Positions 20,646 through 31,685 of a stretch of 64,000 bases of DNA are shown here, piece by piece. The translations under genes were made by a program, and so were the position numbers. The stretch lies in contig JAZHRO010000026.1 in the NCBI GenBank assembly GCA_037157565.1, positions 36,206,501-36,270,500 on the forward strand, read 5' to 3'. The notes beneath the pieces are model-generated. The model searched no databases. It had not been told where the DNA came from and was given only the letters and a program-made list of their open reading frames with translations. The stretch comes from Thalassia testudinum (taxonomy: Eukaryota; Streptophyta; Magnoliopsida; Alismatales; Hydrocharitaceae). The number at the start of each line of letters is the position of its first letter. The stretch's first letter is position 1.

Positions 20646-21975
20646 AGGTAAACAGTCTCCACATCACGTAACTGATATGTGAATGTGGAGAAATATGGAA
20701 GGCTCGTGACTTGGCATCCGCACTAATATAGTGTTTCCTAGATATTGGATTGAAACACTTATATCTCTTTTGAGTGCAACAATAGCCAAGAAATACACAT
20801 TTGGCTACTCCAGGTGAAAGCTTATCATGACTAGGTCCAAACAAATGCATAAAAGCTACACAACCAAACATCTTGTGAGGCACTAGAAACAAATCTGCAT
20901 TAGGGTACAACACTATCCATGGCACTCGCTTGTAAATCACAGAAGGAAGCCTGTTAATAAGATAACAGGCTGTAACTAGATATGAGGAACACTATTTTGA
21001 ATAAGTAAAGCACAAGCTGTATCTAGAATGTGTCTATGTTTCCGTTTTGTAGCCCCATTTTGCTGTGATGTATGGGAGCAAAAGGTTTAATGCACAATTC
21101 CAAGAGAGCTATAAAACCCTACCAACTATTTGGTACAAAACTCTAATGCATTATCTGTCTTGATAATGTTAATGCCAACATCAAACTGATTATTCATAAA
21201 AGCCACAAATTACTAAATAATAATACCAATATCTGATTTATTACGCATCGAAAATAGCCATGATAGGCAAGAACAATCATCAACTAGAATCAAATAATAA
21301 CGATGATCTTGTTTATTTGCCATACGACTAGGGCCCCAAACATCATAATGTATCAAATCAAAAAATGCCTAACTACTAGGCTGCATAGACACTGGAAAAC
21401 TAGATCTATGGTGCTTCTCCAATTGGCAGGCATTACATTGAATCTTCGTAGCTGGTGACAGATGTGGGAAGATTCAGCATAGGTTATCTAGAGATAGATG
21501 GCCTAGTCATCTATGCCACTGCAAGACACTCCAAGCGGGACTCATTTAATAGGCTACAGCAATTGGATTCTAAACTAGCGGGTACACACCCCCTCCTCAT
21601 ATCCACCACCAATCGTCCTCCTCATCATGCGGTCCTGAAAGGTACATCCAACAGCATAAAAAATACATGACAATTCAGTTGCTTTGTAATAGTACTAATA
21701 GAAAACAACTGCGTAATCATATCAGGAACATAATAGACATCTGAAAGATGTAAAGTAGGAGTAACTGACAACCCCCTTTTTCCGCAAATGCAGGCATGCC
21801 TACCATCTGCAAGCTAGATTGAACGTCCTTGTGGAACATCCTATATACCTCCAAAGCACTAGGGATTCCTAGATAAATGATCTGAAGCACCTAAATCTAT
21901 CAACCATGTATTACTTGCACCTGAAGCTGAGGCATAAACTGTTGTGCCTGAAGATTAAGGCTGATCATGAGTCAA
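20617..21975 (-). pseudogene. Element G protease and integrase
   Basis: Near 21910-21870 the reverse complement reads W-L-I-D-L-G-A-S-D-H-L-S, a protease motif with Ser changed to Leu. The integrase C-terminal part is open at 20940-20617, with H-K-M-F-G-C-V-A-F-M-H-L-F-G-P and H-Y-I-S-A-D. The middle (21050-21800) carries integrase text broken by many stops. Confidence 0.75.
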
Positions 21976-22902
21976 CTATGTCAACCATTGTACTAGTGCA
22001 TCATAATCTGCATCTACAAGAGTCAAGGCCTCAGTAGAAGTCGTTGAGCTAGGTGTCAAAGTAGATTGGTTGGCCACAGTAGGCCTTCTAAGTTTATTCC
22101 AGCACTTAGTCTCAACATAGCTAATTCTTCCACAATAGGTGCATGTAGTCTTACTGCGTGTACCACCACCATGTCCTCTGCCTTTGCCACAGAAAACTCC
22201 ACGCCGTCCACCACGGGTGCTAATAGCTGCATGGGTAGAAGTATTCGAGGAAACTACCACATGTGTAGGCTAAACCTGTAGCCTACTAGGCCTCTCTAAA
22301 GCTCCTCAATAGGGAGAAGCTTAGAGAGAGTAAGAATATGAGAGCAAGCAACAGCACAATCATCACTTAGACCTGCAAGGAACATGAGCCGAAAACTCCT
22401 TCCTGGGATCTCTGCATGTAGTCAATGTGCACATAGGTCTGTAAGCATTGTGCTTTTCTAAAAGGCCCTTCATAGCAGAATAATATTGTGGCAAACTCAT
22501 TGATTCTTGCTTGAGATGACATAGATCATAGTGTATTTGGAAAACTTGAGTTGAATTCAACTCATGTGAATAAGCAACCCTCAGGCCATCCCACATCTCT
22601 TTGGCTGATTTGTAATACATAATCTCATCTCCAATGCAATGAATTATACTGTTCAGAATCTAAGCTCTTATCATGGTATCATATATATTCCAGGTTGCAT
22701 ATTTCCCGATTTTCTATTGTAGTGGCACTTCTATAAGCACATGTTGCTTCTCATGACCTTCCACAGTAACAAGGAAGATTTGAGACTAATGGGGGTAATT
22801 GGTCTCATCCAGTTTCACAATTGAAGCAAAAAATGGGCTTTTGTACACACCACTTTCTGTACCTTGCCCTAAGGAAACTTCAGGTTCTAATGATGAAGCC
22901 AT
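21976..22902 (-). pseudogene. Element G gag
   Basis: The start at 22902-22900 opens M-A-S-S-L-E-P-E. K-L-D-E-T-N-Y follows near 22800. The stretch 22620-22363 is open, with M-Y-Y-K-S-A-K-E-M-W-D-G-L and Q-Y-Y-S-A-M-K-G-L-L-E-K-H-N. The zinc knuckle at about 22100-22160 is C-T-Y-C-G-R-I-S-Y-V-E-T-K-C: the His is Tyr, so metal binding would be lost. Confidence 0.8.
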
Positions 22903-23420
22903 AATGCATCCACAACACAAATTTCACAAAATACCACAAACTGCCGATCTAAATTTCAGTAACAAAACACAATATTCAGGGAATACACACCATGTAATCT
23001 GCACACATGCGGTCAAGAAATCCGTCAACACTCCATAAGGGAATACACACCCCATAGAATCATCAAACAAGGGGAATACACACCCCAAAATCAATCCAAG
23101 AATCTGAAAATCTCATATCATAGTTTCAATGTTACATCACTATACCTTCCGGAAGGTCTTTGCTTTAGAACTCCATCACCAACAAGCTAAGGACCTTCTT
23201 AGACCCTTCAACGGGTGGAATCAAGGACTACTGCCCTCTCCCTACTTCCGGAGAAGGGTCGGAGAGTGCTCTGGAGGAAAGAGAAGGGTCGGAGGTGCCC
23301 TACTGCTGCTGTCGTTGGGCGACGGTGCTGCTACTGGCCGATGCTGCCGCTAGTGGCGGTGAGGCTGTGCGGTAGGGTTAGGGTTTTCCTGGTAGTGTCC
23401 CCAACTTGACTCTGATACCA
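22903..23420 (-). other. Element G 5' leader and primer site
   Basis: No open gag frame. Between 22978 and 23090 the word GAATACACACC recurs three times, twice as GGGAATACACACCCC-type text. The same motif in sense occurs in the leader of element Q (57108-57230). A GC-rich part at 23210-23400 precedes the primer site CTGATACCA. Confidence 0.6.
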
Positions 23421-23556
23421 GAAGAAAATGAATCTTCATATTTTACTAAGCCAACCCTACACCTCTTATATAGAGAGACATGAGGAAAAATTATAACAAG
23501 AGTCCAAAGAAATACAAAAAAGGCAAAATAAATCTTAGCACATAACGTAATAATTA
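23421..23556 (-). repeat. 5' LTR of element G
   Basis: Follows the primer site and matches 18566-18706 across its length, with many C/T and G/A differences. The next 113 bases (23557-23669) are AT-rich and unassigned. Confidence 0.75.
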
Positions 23557-23674
23557 CATTCTTTGATGATTATATTTTTATTTCAAACTTCTTACCATGT
23601 GATAGAGGCTTATAACTAGCTTATTTTATCTTTAACTTTGATAAATTGTTGCTTCAAATGTGGGCTATCATTAT

Positions 23675-23923
23675 TGTTGAAGTATGTGTAATTGGTTTAG
23701 TCCCACATAGTGGAGTGAAACTTTGTGTGGTGTGTGGTGGCCTATAAATATGCATGTCTCCTCACTTATTTCTTTGAGAAGAGTAATATAGATATCAGCC
23801 CTATCGGGATCTTCCATTGTTTTCTCTCCACTCTTCATGAGTGGAGTTTCCATGTAAACCTAAGTATTCTCATTGTTTATGCTTTAATATTACTATACTT
23901 TTGCTTATTTATATTATTCAACT
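23675..23923 (+). repeat. 5' LTR of element H
   Basis: TGTTGAAGTATGTG...TTCAACT. Promoter text CCTATAAATATGC lies near 23741-23753, with conserved TTTTCTCTCC and CTCTTCATGAGTGGAG downstream. Nearly all of it aligns with 25310-25562. Confidence 0.85.
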
Positions 23924-25309
23924 TGGTATAAGAGCAGTTTGATTCTTGGGTTCATTTATTATCATGTTTATCATTATTTTGTTGGAATTTAAATTTTCTT
24001 GATTCATTCAAAGGAGCTGATGGTGGCAAAGAAGATGACGACAATCTGGAGGCCTACCTTGGGTTGGGTTGGACAAGCCCTAAGGAGGACCACTTGAAGG
24101 AGGACGATCAAAAGAGGAGAAGCATTGTTGGAGGTGGCGATTGTTGCCACAAGAGGCACATGAAGGGGAAGCCCTCTTCATAGGGACTTCCTTGTCCTTA
24201 TAGAGGATGATGATGGAGGTGCATGCAAGGTTAAGAGGAACAGCATTTAAAGAAGACGTAGTGGCCAGGTGTCGATCAAGTGCTGCTGACGCTGGTAGTT
24301 GGCAACTACGCAAGAGGCGGTTGCAGCACTGTGGCTCCCCCAGATGTCGTCATCGAGCACTGGCAGCACTCGACGATGTCCCTATTGAGGTGTAAGATCG
24401 AAGTTAACATTAGAGCTGCTGTAAGTGGCGCTTGATGGCAGTAGGAGTCGAGGTGCAAGATCAAGGAGAATATGTAGCAATTTCGACACTCTTAGAGTGT
24501 TTGTTGCAAAGGGGCACCACCGTTCTCAATTATAAAGGCAAGAGGAAGCAACGACATGTCTTTGGGTTCATTTGAACCCTAAGGTATGGTGATATCTACT
24601 AACTTTAGCTCTCTCATTGCCTTATATGCCTTTTTTGTTACTCGATAGTTTTACAAAATCAAAAAATAGAAAGAAGAAAAGAAAGAAAAAAATAAGAGGA
24701 AAAAAGAAAATATTGAAGTTAAAAAAAGAGTTACCCAAAAAAAGGAAGAGAAGAAAAATATATACATAAAAAGTACATGAATGTTGAAGAGAAGAGGTGG
24801 AGAAGCTCTTCTTTATTTTATTTCTTCTCTATGTTATTTTCTTCTCACATAGAGTATAGGAGAAAAGGGGAGTGTGGAACCTATTATGGTCATCCCCCAT
24901 TTGGGAGTCCCTTTGTTTGAGGTCGCCACATAAGAAACCATAACTCTGGGAGGTCTAGAGTTTCAAGGTGTCTAGGGGAGAGAGATCCAGTTTCGAGGTC
25001 CTCATAGGAAGGGCCTATGTCAGGTTTCTACGTGAGAGATCTAGTTTCGTGGACTTCAGAGGGTTAATCCAGTTTCAAGGTCTTTAGAGGAAGGCCCATG
25101 GCAAATATACTAAATGAGGAGCTACCAGCACCAATTGAGGCCTCCAAAGGGGAGGCCCTTGTCAGAGCAAGCTACAGTAGTTCGTCCAATAACTCTAGCC
25201 CTGTCGTTAACACACCTACTTATAAGCAAGAACCAGATTGAGAGAGTTTTGTTGGGTAGAGTGGGAGTTCTATGTTGTACAAGCTGAGCATTGCATGCTC
25301 TAGTTTGAG

Positions 25310-25562
25310 TGTTGGAGTATGTGTAGTTGGTTTAGTCCCACACAGTCGAGTGGGACTTTGTGTGGTGTATGGTGGCCTATAAATATGCATGTACTCCTCA
25401 CTTATTTCTTTAAGAAGAGTAACATAGATATCAACCCTATCAGGACCTTCTCCCATGATTTTCTCTTCACTCTTCATGAGTGGAGTTTCTACGTAAATCT
25501 AAGCGTTCTCATTATTTATGCTTTGATATTACTACACTTCCGTTTATTTATATTATTAAACT
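25310..25562 (+). repeat. 3' LTR of element H
   Basis: TGTTGGAGTATGTG...TTAAACT. The usual polypurine tract is absent before it (TCTAGTTTGAG), unlike in I and R. Confidence 0.85.
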
Positions 25563-25567
25563 ATTAT

Positions 25568-25713
25568 TGTAGAGAGGAAGTATCTATATTACTATGGAAA
25601 CCCTTGGTCACTATTGATAGAGAAAGGCTAGGGGTAAACTACATACAAGTCCAAGTAAGAAAGAAAATAACAGGAAAGGGCATAACCAAAAAGAGAAACA
25701 AAACTTCGCTACA
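25568..25713 (-). repeat. 3' LTR of element J
   Basis: In sense TGTAGCGAAG...CCTCTCTACA, 146 bp. CTATCAATAG lies in the TATA-box position. Next to it is a weak polypurine tract (CTAACTTAAGAGAG). Confidence 0.6.
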
Positions 25714-26507
25714 TTCTCTCTTAAGTTAGAGCATAGATATCTGCCATGCTCAATTTAGAATGGAATTGTTTAAACAATGCCTGATGAAGTGCCTTGGTGA
25801 ACATACCCGTAGTTTGATCTCTTGAGGCCACATGAGTGGTGTAAATGAACCCTTTCTGAATCATGTCATGAGTATAATGGCAATCTACATCCACATGCTT
25901 AGTCCTCTCATGGAAAATAAGATTATTGGCAATGAAGAGAGCTACCTTATTGTCATAATTCATCTGCATAGGTCTAGGTTGAATGATGCCTAGGTTAGTG
26001 AGAATCGATTGAGTCCGCATTCAGATTCTGCACTAGATCTACCAACCATGGTCTACTTCTTGCTTCGCCAAGTAACCAGATTTCATCGTATGAAAGTGCA
26101 GAACCCAATAGCAGATTTTCTATCTTAGGGGCATCCCACAATCCACATTAGTATATGCTATCACATCTAAGGACTCTCCTCCAGTAAATAGTAGTCCTTT
26201 CCTTGGTGCAGACTTCAAGTACCTAAGGATAATCATGGTTGCATCCCAATGTGTTTTCCTCGGCATGTCCATAAATTGGCTCATTTTGCTCACTGCAAGA
26301 GCAATGTAAAGACGTGCAATGGTAACATACAACAATTTTCCAACCAAACATATGCATTGTTTTGCATATATTTGTCCTGAGCCATCATCATACAGATGCA
26401 CGCTTGGATCCATGGGAATAGATGCAGGTTGAGCACCCAACATGTTAATCTCTTGAAGAACATCAACTATGTACTTTCTTTAAGAAAGTATGATTCCCTA
26501 TGCATTT
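25714..26507 (-). pseudogene. Element J RNase H
   Basis: 26020-25721 encodes M-N-Y-D-N-K-V-A-L-F-I-A-N-N, D-C-H-Y-T-H-D-M-I-Q-K-G-F-I and ends S-K-L-S-M-A-D-I-Y. 26443-26120 has M-D-P-S-V-H-L-Y-D, K-L-L-Y-V-T-I-A-R and V-I-A-Y-T-N-V-D. A stop and frame change lie between the two parts. Confidence 0.75.
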
Positions 26508-26759
26508 AGTTGAAATATTTAAATAAAGCAGAAGCAATAATATCAAAACATATAAGTATCACAAAACACTTAGGTTTACGTGGAAACTCCATTCACAAAG
26601 AGTGGGGAGAAAACCACAGGAGGTCTCGATAGGGCACTGATTTGTATTTCTTCTTCTCAAAAGAATATGGGAGTATACGCCTATTTATAGGCCACCACTC
26701 GCACACAAAGTCCACATCTTCCGATGTGACACTAAACTCACAACCCAATTCTCTCAACA
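26508..26759 (-). repeat. 3' LTR of element I
   Basis: Collinear with 28327-28579: shared AATATTTAAATAA, AGCAATAATATC, CACAAAACACTT and CGCCTATTTATAGGCC. The last of these contains the TATA box in reverse. Confidence 0.85.
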
Positions 26760-26869
26760 CTCCCCCTCAAGCTGGAGCATGGAATGCTCAACTTGTAACA
26801 AAAAGAAACCCACTCTACACAAGTAGGAACATAGGCTGGAGCTACTGAAGGAACTGTGCCTGTCTCTGA

Positions 26870-27090
26870 CAATGGTCTCTCCTCTGGAGACCTGATGCTG
26901 GTGGCTCCACATTTAGTATCTCTATAAAAGCGATCTTCCTCTGAAGGCCTCGAAAGTGGATCTCCCTCTTTGGAGTCCATGGAACTAGATCTCCAACATA
27001 GAAACCTGAAATGGACTCTTCCTCTGAGGACCTCAAAACTGGATCTCCCTCTCTAAAGATCTCAAAACTCTGGACTTCTCAGAGTTGAAT
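26870..27090 (-). repeat. Short related units near the 3' end of element I
   Basis: Words such as GATCTCCCTCT, GGACTCTTCCTCTGAGGACCT and CTCAAAACTGGAT recur roughly every 40-50 bases. The same units occur at 52250-52440 in R and, in the opposite sense, at 24940-25110 in H. They are non-coding. Confidence 0.6.
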
Positions 27091-27424
27091 TTTTCATGTG
27101 TAGTCCAAGAACAAAAGAGACTCTCAAATGGGGGCGATTACAACAAGCTTCCACACTCCCCCCTTTCTCCATACTCGTATAGGAGAAAAAAGTAAGAGTG
27201 AAAAGAAAATAAAACAATAAAAGCAAGAGAAGACTTCTCTACCTCTTCTCTTTAAACATAAACTTCATTTTTTTTCATCATTTTTTTTCGATTTTTCTCT
27301 TTATCTTTTTCCCTTTTTCTTGATTTTTTTCTTTTTTTTTCTCTTTCCTTCTCTTTCTTTTCACTGTCATTTGTTTTTGCTTTAAAAAACCCTTGGTCTC
27401 CCTTAGGGTTCAGAAGAACCCAAC

Positions 27425-28240
27425 TCCTCGTGCGAACATCTCCACCTTTAGTGTCGCCTCCTCGGACGCCGCCTTCGCCACGCTCGCAGATCGAGCTCTT
27501 GGTCCTCACTAAGAGCAGATTGAGGGGAATGAGGTGACGGCCCGGTCCACAACGTGCTCGATGATGGGATCCCACACCTCGATCGATCGCGATCACCGCC
27601 GTGCAGTAGCCACGAGGTCGCCTCTGGAGACCCGCGCCGACCTCGTTGCGGCGCTGGCATGGCACGCGTCCTCGGTCGCGTCGCGGCAGCTGCCTCTACC
27701 AACGTCCTCACCGGCTATCACCATCGGTCACATTCGCTCCAGCCACCTCGCGAAGCTCCACCACCACAGGAGCCATGGCACCGACGTCACGATCTCCTTT
27801 GCTACATGCTCCTCCGACAAGTCCTTCGCACGATCGACTCCTTCGCGGCTCCACTGTCGCCCCTCACACGATCACCACCGCCTTGCCTTACTATAGTGAC
27901 TACTGATGCGAATGTTGCTGCCGTCGTCAACCGCGGTCGCTGCGTGCTATAAGGCGGTCATGGCACCCTCCCCATGCAGCCTCTTTGCTGTGCATGAGGC
28001 CCAACACCCCACTGAGTGCCTTCTTTGTCCTCTTCCTTTTCTAGTTCCTCGTCGCGCCCTCAAATCCACCAGCAAGAACTCTACAAGGATCGGCACACTG
28101 CCATCATTGCCAGCCCTATCAGGGGCTACGTGATCTTCCTCCTTCGCCAAGATCAAGACTGCTGCGACCCTTGCACGATTCCTTGAGATCTCCACCGGGA
28201 AGATCTTCTAAATCATGATCTCCGAGGAGATCCTTCTTCT
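27425..28240 (-). other. GC-rich leader of element I, no gene recognised
   Basis: CpG-rich with overlapping open frames on both strands (up to 137 codons antisense, 132 sense). None resembles a known protein, and overlapping openness is expected from composition. Position beside the primer site makes it the 5' leader. H and R have leaders of similar character but different text. Confidence 0.5.
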
Positions 28241-28326
28241 TGGAAGAGAACACCAAATACAAGAATAATAAAACATGATAATCGAATAAACATGATAACC
28301 CAATGAACAAGACTACTCTGATACCA

Positions 28327-28579
28327 AGTTCAAATATTTAAATAATGTGGAAGCAATAATATCGAAGCATATAAGCATCACAAAACACTTGGGTTTACTT
28401 GGATACCCCACTCACTAAAAGCAGGGAGAAAACCATGGGAGAAGCCCCCGATAGGGCACTGATTTGTATTTCTTCTCAAAGGAATATGGGAGGAGTACAC
28501 GCCTATTTATAGGCCATCACACAAACAAAATCCACATCTTCCAATGTGGCACTAAACCTACAACCCAATTCTCTCAACA
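28327..28579 (-). repeat. 5' LTR of element I
   Basis: Lies between the primer site and the CATTT duplication. GGAGGAGTACACGCCTATTTATAG keeps a few bases lost in the 3' copy. Confidence 0.85.
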
Positions 28580-29180
28580 CATTTCGAGCAATCTCGATAC
28601 CGAGAAAATATTACACTAGTCCTAGGTCTTTTGTAACAAAGTACTTGGTAAGAAATTCCTTGGTATCCTTAATGCCATTTGTATCATCACTGGTCAATAC
28701 AATGTCATCTTCATATACTAACATGACAATTCTTCCATCCTTATTTTCTTGGCAAATAGAGAATAATCTACAAACGATTTTGTGAAACCAACTACTTCAA
28801 TGACATTAAATAGTTTCTGGAACCAAGCATGCGAACTCTATTTGAACTCATAGATTGCCTTGTTCAGTTTGCACACCTTGCTACACCCCCTCAACCTCGA
28901 AGCTCGAGAGTTGCTGCATGTAGAATCACCATAATGGAATGCGTTTTTCACATCTAATTGATGAAGTGTCCAATCTAGGTGAACTGCAACAAATATTAGA
29001 ACTCTCAAAGTTAATGCTATAAGTTTGAGCTTTGTACCTTTCCATCGTACCATCTAGTTGGTACTTGACAGTGTATACCCACTTACACCCTACCATGGTA
29101 GCACCAATAGGGGGATCAACCAAACTCCAAGTATCCTGTGAGGTTAAAGCAACCATCTTATTCTTCATGGCTTAACGCCA
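28580..29180 (-). pseudogene. Element J reverse transcriptase
   Basis: 29168-28926 encodes V-G-C-K-W-V-Y-T-V-K-Y-Q-L-D-G-T, and the frame after it has Q-L-D-V-K-N-A-F-H-Y-G-D. The catalytic box is Y-E-D-D at 28704-28715: the x residue, usually Val, is Glu. A segment around 29000 is lost (no D-Y-x-E/D-T-F-S block). Confidence 0.75.
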
Positions 29181-30473
29181 CTTCAGATCAAGGAGAGCTT
29201 AATGATGGGTTGTATGGGAACTATCGAGAGACCCAATATAAACTATTTGTACTAAGGAGATAGACTCGCCATGGACATATGCTTGGAAATAGGATGTAGC
29301 ATGCAAGACGGAGTCCTTTTTCTCAAGACAATGGAAAGATCCAACTCACTACATGTAGGGTCATCGTCAATCTTAACCGCCTTATTAACTTCGAGTTGCT
29401 AGAGATATTCTTGATTCAATGGGGTAGTAGATATACTTGGAACTGTAGAGCTCAAAGGTATATTAATACTATCATGTGTAGGGATTACCTCTAGTATAGA
29501 TGATGTTGCTAGCTCTGGAGGAGGGGGTCATCTTGAAGACAAGGACGATGGATGTAAGTCACCTAGAACCTATCATTGACCCACCAAGTTGACTAGGAGT
29601 AGGAGAAATGGTCGCATCAGGAGTTGACATGGGGATCATAGCTTCACTATCAGGAGGAGTAACAATCTAAGAGCCAAGAGAGGAGTAATACAGGATAGAC
29701 TCAGAGAAGACATCAACATTAACATAGTAGCATTGACTGACCAAGTCATAGCACCAATACCCATTCCAAATTCTATAGTACCCTACAAATATACACTTGA
29801 TAGCCCAGAGAGAGCTTGTCTCTATTGAGGCCACAGAGGTAAACAAAGGAGACACACGTGAATATCTTAGATGGTAACCTAGAGTTCCATATTAGGAAAC
29901 AAAAGGGCATATGGAACTACCTTATTAAGAACAATGGAGGGCATTCGATTCACCAAGTAGTATGCAGTCATAATAGCATCCCCCCAATAGGACAAGGGAA
30001 CACAATTCTAGATGAGTAGAGTTCTAGCAACATCCAGGATGTGATGATGTTTTCTTTTGGCCATCCTATTCTACTGGGAAGTGTATGGCAACTAGTTTGA
30101 TGAACAATTCCATACCCCTGAAATATAGAGCTGGGTATAGGTATAAAATTCTAATGCACTACCTGAATGGTCTTAACATGGGCATCAAATTGATTCTATA
30201 TTTCTATAAGAAAATGTTTGATTACATTACCCACTTCTAACTTTGACTTCAACAAAAAAACACAAGACAAACAAGAAAAGTAATCAACAATTACCAAGTA
30301 AAACATGTGCCCCATATGATAAGGAGCACAACTTGGCCCCCAAACATTAAGATGAAGTAATTGAAATAAAAACTCAGCAATATGACTATGCCAACTATGG
30401 AAGGTACTCTGGTGTTTGCCCAGTTAGTACACCTCGCATTGGAACATAACAAGAGCGTTGACATCCCGCTTAC
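29181..30473 (-). pseudogene. Element J linker and integrase
   Basis: 29855-29667 encodes K-C-I-F-V-G-Y-Y-R and Y-Y-V-N-V-D-V-F-S-E-S, the integrase C-terminal signature. 30488-30291 carries N-A-R-C-T-N-W-A-N-T-R-V-P-S-I, equivalent to C-N-A-C-Q-L-G-K-H. The catalytic region near 30230-30130 is broken by stops. Confidence 0.65.
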
Positions 30474-30617
30474 TGTGTTTGTTTTCAATTGTCTTCTTTT
30501 CCCTTTTTTGCTTAGTGTATGGAGTATAGGAGGCTGCCTGTTATTTTCCCTAGGGTTCCTCCTCTATAAATAGGACCCTAGCGTTACTTACAATCAATTA
30601 AGTCACATTTCCTTATA
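30474..30617 (+). repeat. 5' LTR of element K
   Basis: TGTGTTTGTTTT...CCTTATA. CCTCTATAAATAGGACC at about 30561-30577 is a textbook TATA box. Confidence 0.7.
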
Positions 30618-31140
30618 TGGTATCAGAGCGGCAATTCTAGGCCGACACCGATACCTTCTTGATTCCCATCGCTCTTCCTTTTTCCACCTAAATGAGCTCC
30701 CAGAACCACATCAGGATCTGTTCCCTAGGGTTCTTGCTTAGAGACCCCATCGGTCTTCCTCTCTCTACCGCTGTTGAGGGTAGTTTCCATGGCCACTGTC
30801 ACCGGAGGGACCCCAGCTCCCATTAGCCATTGATGGGGGGGTCGCCGACCCTAAGCAATCGGCCAAACCCCCTCCCATGACCTCTTGCTAGTGTGTCTAC
30901 TACCGATGATACTCTGCCCAACGCCACCACTGGGGTGGTGAGGTTAAGGAGCTCGCAAGGGCAAGTTTCCCTTCTGCTGCAAATTCTCTAAGGGTTGTTC
31001 CAAACCCTAGAGTGCCCCCTTTACTAATTGGAGGTTGGTTAGAGGTCCAAGGAGTTGCCAGAGCACCGTTAGCTGTTGTATGTTGTCGCTAGCTACAAAG
31101 AGGGCTACCAGGAAGAGAGTTTACCTACTAATGGTCTAAA

Positions 31141-31685
31141 ATGAGTAGTTAGAATCGTCCCAATCCTATCTTGAAGATTTAATGGGACTCCAATCGAGAA
31201 GTATGGTCTCAGAAGTCAGATTCTTCCGCTCATGGTGAGGGAAGTCAAGGGGATTTTAACAATCCCTTCTTTAGCCCGATTGCCAAGTTTGATGGGTCAA
31301 ATTATGCATTGTGGCCACAATTGATCCTTAATGTGGTTGAAGGTCATGATAAGGAGCACATTGAATCAGAGTTGGTCGAAAAGGTTGGCAAGTATGCCTC
31401 CTGGAAGAAAGATAATGCTATGGTCAAAGCATAGATCATATACACCACCGCACTGCATGTGACTACTCAGATCATGTAGCATAGGATGGCTAAGGAAATG
31501 TGGGATGATTGGAAGGATACATATGTGTTTGAGGAGAAGAGAATGGCTACTGTTGAGCTTAGTGCCATTGTTGCACATGATACAGTGATTGTTCCTAGGA
31601 GCGAGTACAAGATATTGCTCCACAAAGATTGCCACCAGGATGCATCCCAAGCAGGGATTGCATGCCAGTCTCGAGCAGAGGAAAT
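31141..31685 (+). pseudogene. Element K gag, centre deleted
   Basis: ATG 31141 has a stop at codon 4. F-F-S-P-I-A-K-F-D-G-S-N-Y-A-L-W follows near 31270, then K-Y-A-S-W-K-K-D-N-A-M and M-A-K-E-M-W-D-D-W-K-D-T-Y. The next codons jump to text normally found after the zinc knuckle (D-T-V-I-V-P-R-S-E-Y), so about 150-200 codons including the knuckle are missing. Confidence 0.75.

Larger units (their letters stand above)
18566..23556 (-). mobile_element. Copia element G, near full length, antisense
   Basis: LTRs at about 23421-23556 (5') and 18566-18706 (3') enclose, in order, primer site (CTGATACCA, 23412-23420), leader, gag, protease, integrase, RT and RNase H, with the polypurine tract at 18707-18716. 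The length of 5.0 kb is normal for a short-LTR Copia. It is among the least disrupted pol reading frames of the window (199 open codons at 20645-20046) but still has many stops. The outer border at the left is fuzzy and I found no clean target duplication. Confidence 0.8.
23675..25562 (+). mobile_element. Non-autonomous LTR element H, attat duplication
   Basis: LTRs 23675-23923 and 25310-25562, primer site TGGTATAAGAGC at 23924-23935, and the duplication ATTAT at 23670-23674 and 25563-25567. The 1.4 kb interior has no gag or pol. It has a GC-richer leader (24010-24540), a purine-rich tract of A and G (24660-24790), a run of short related units with GATCCAGTTTC-like words (24940-25110) and GAGCATTGCATGCTC just before the 3' LTR. 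It belongs to the same family as I and R. Confidence 0.85.
26508..28579 (-). mobile_element. Non-autonomous LTR element I, cattt duplication
   Basis: LTRs 28327-28579 (5') and 26508-26759 (3'), primer site ACTCTGATACCA antisense at 28315-28326, and a good polypurine tract CTCCCCCTCAAGC at 26760-26772. The duplication CATTT lies at 26503-26507 and 28580-28584, inside RT of element J. The interior (1.57 kb) lacks gag and pol. It has short related units at 26870-27080, a T/C-rich tract (27265-27370) and a GC-rich leader (27425-28240). Confidence 0.85.
25568..30473 (-). mobile_element. Copia element J, 5' part missing, antisense
   Basis: 3' LTR 25568-25713, then RNase H, RT, linker and integrase reading right to left. 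Element I is inserted in pol (26508-28579). At 30474 the LTR of sense element K begins, and gag, protease and the 5' LTR of J are not seen, so J is truncated or its other half is displaced. Element H abuts its left end exactly at the ATTAT target. Confidence 0.75.

Noticed and set aside
27252..27952. Overlapping open frames on both strands in the GC-rich leader of element I
   Set aside because: Open in several frames at once because of composition, no recognisable domain, and no matching frame in H or R.
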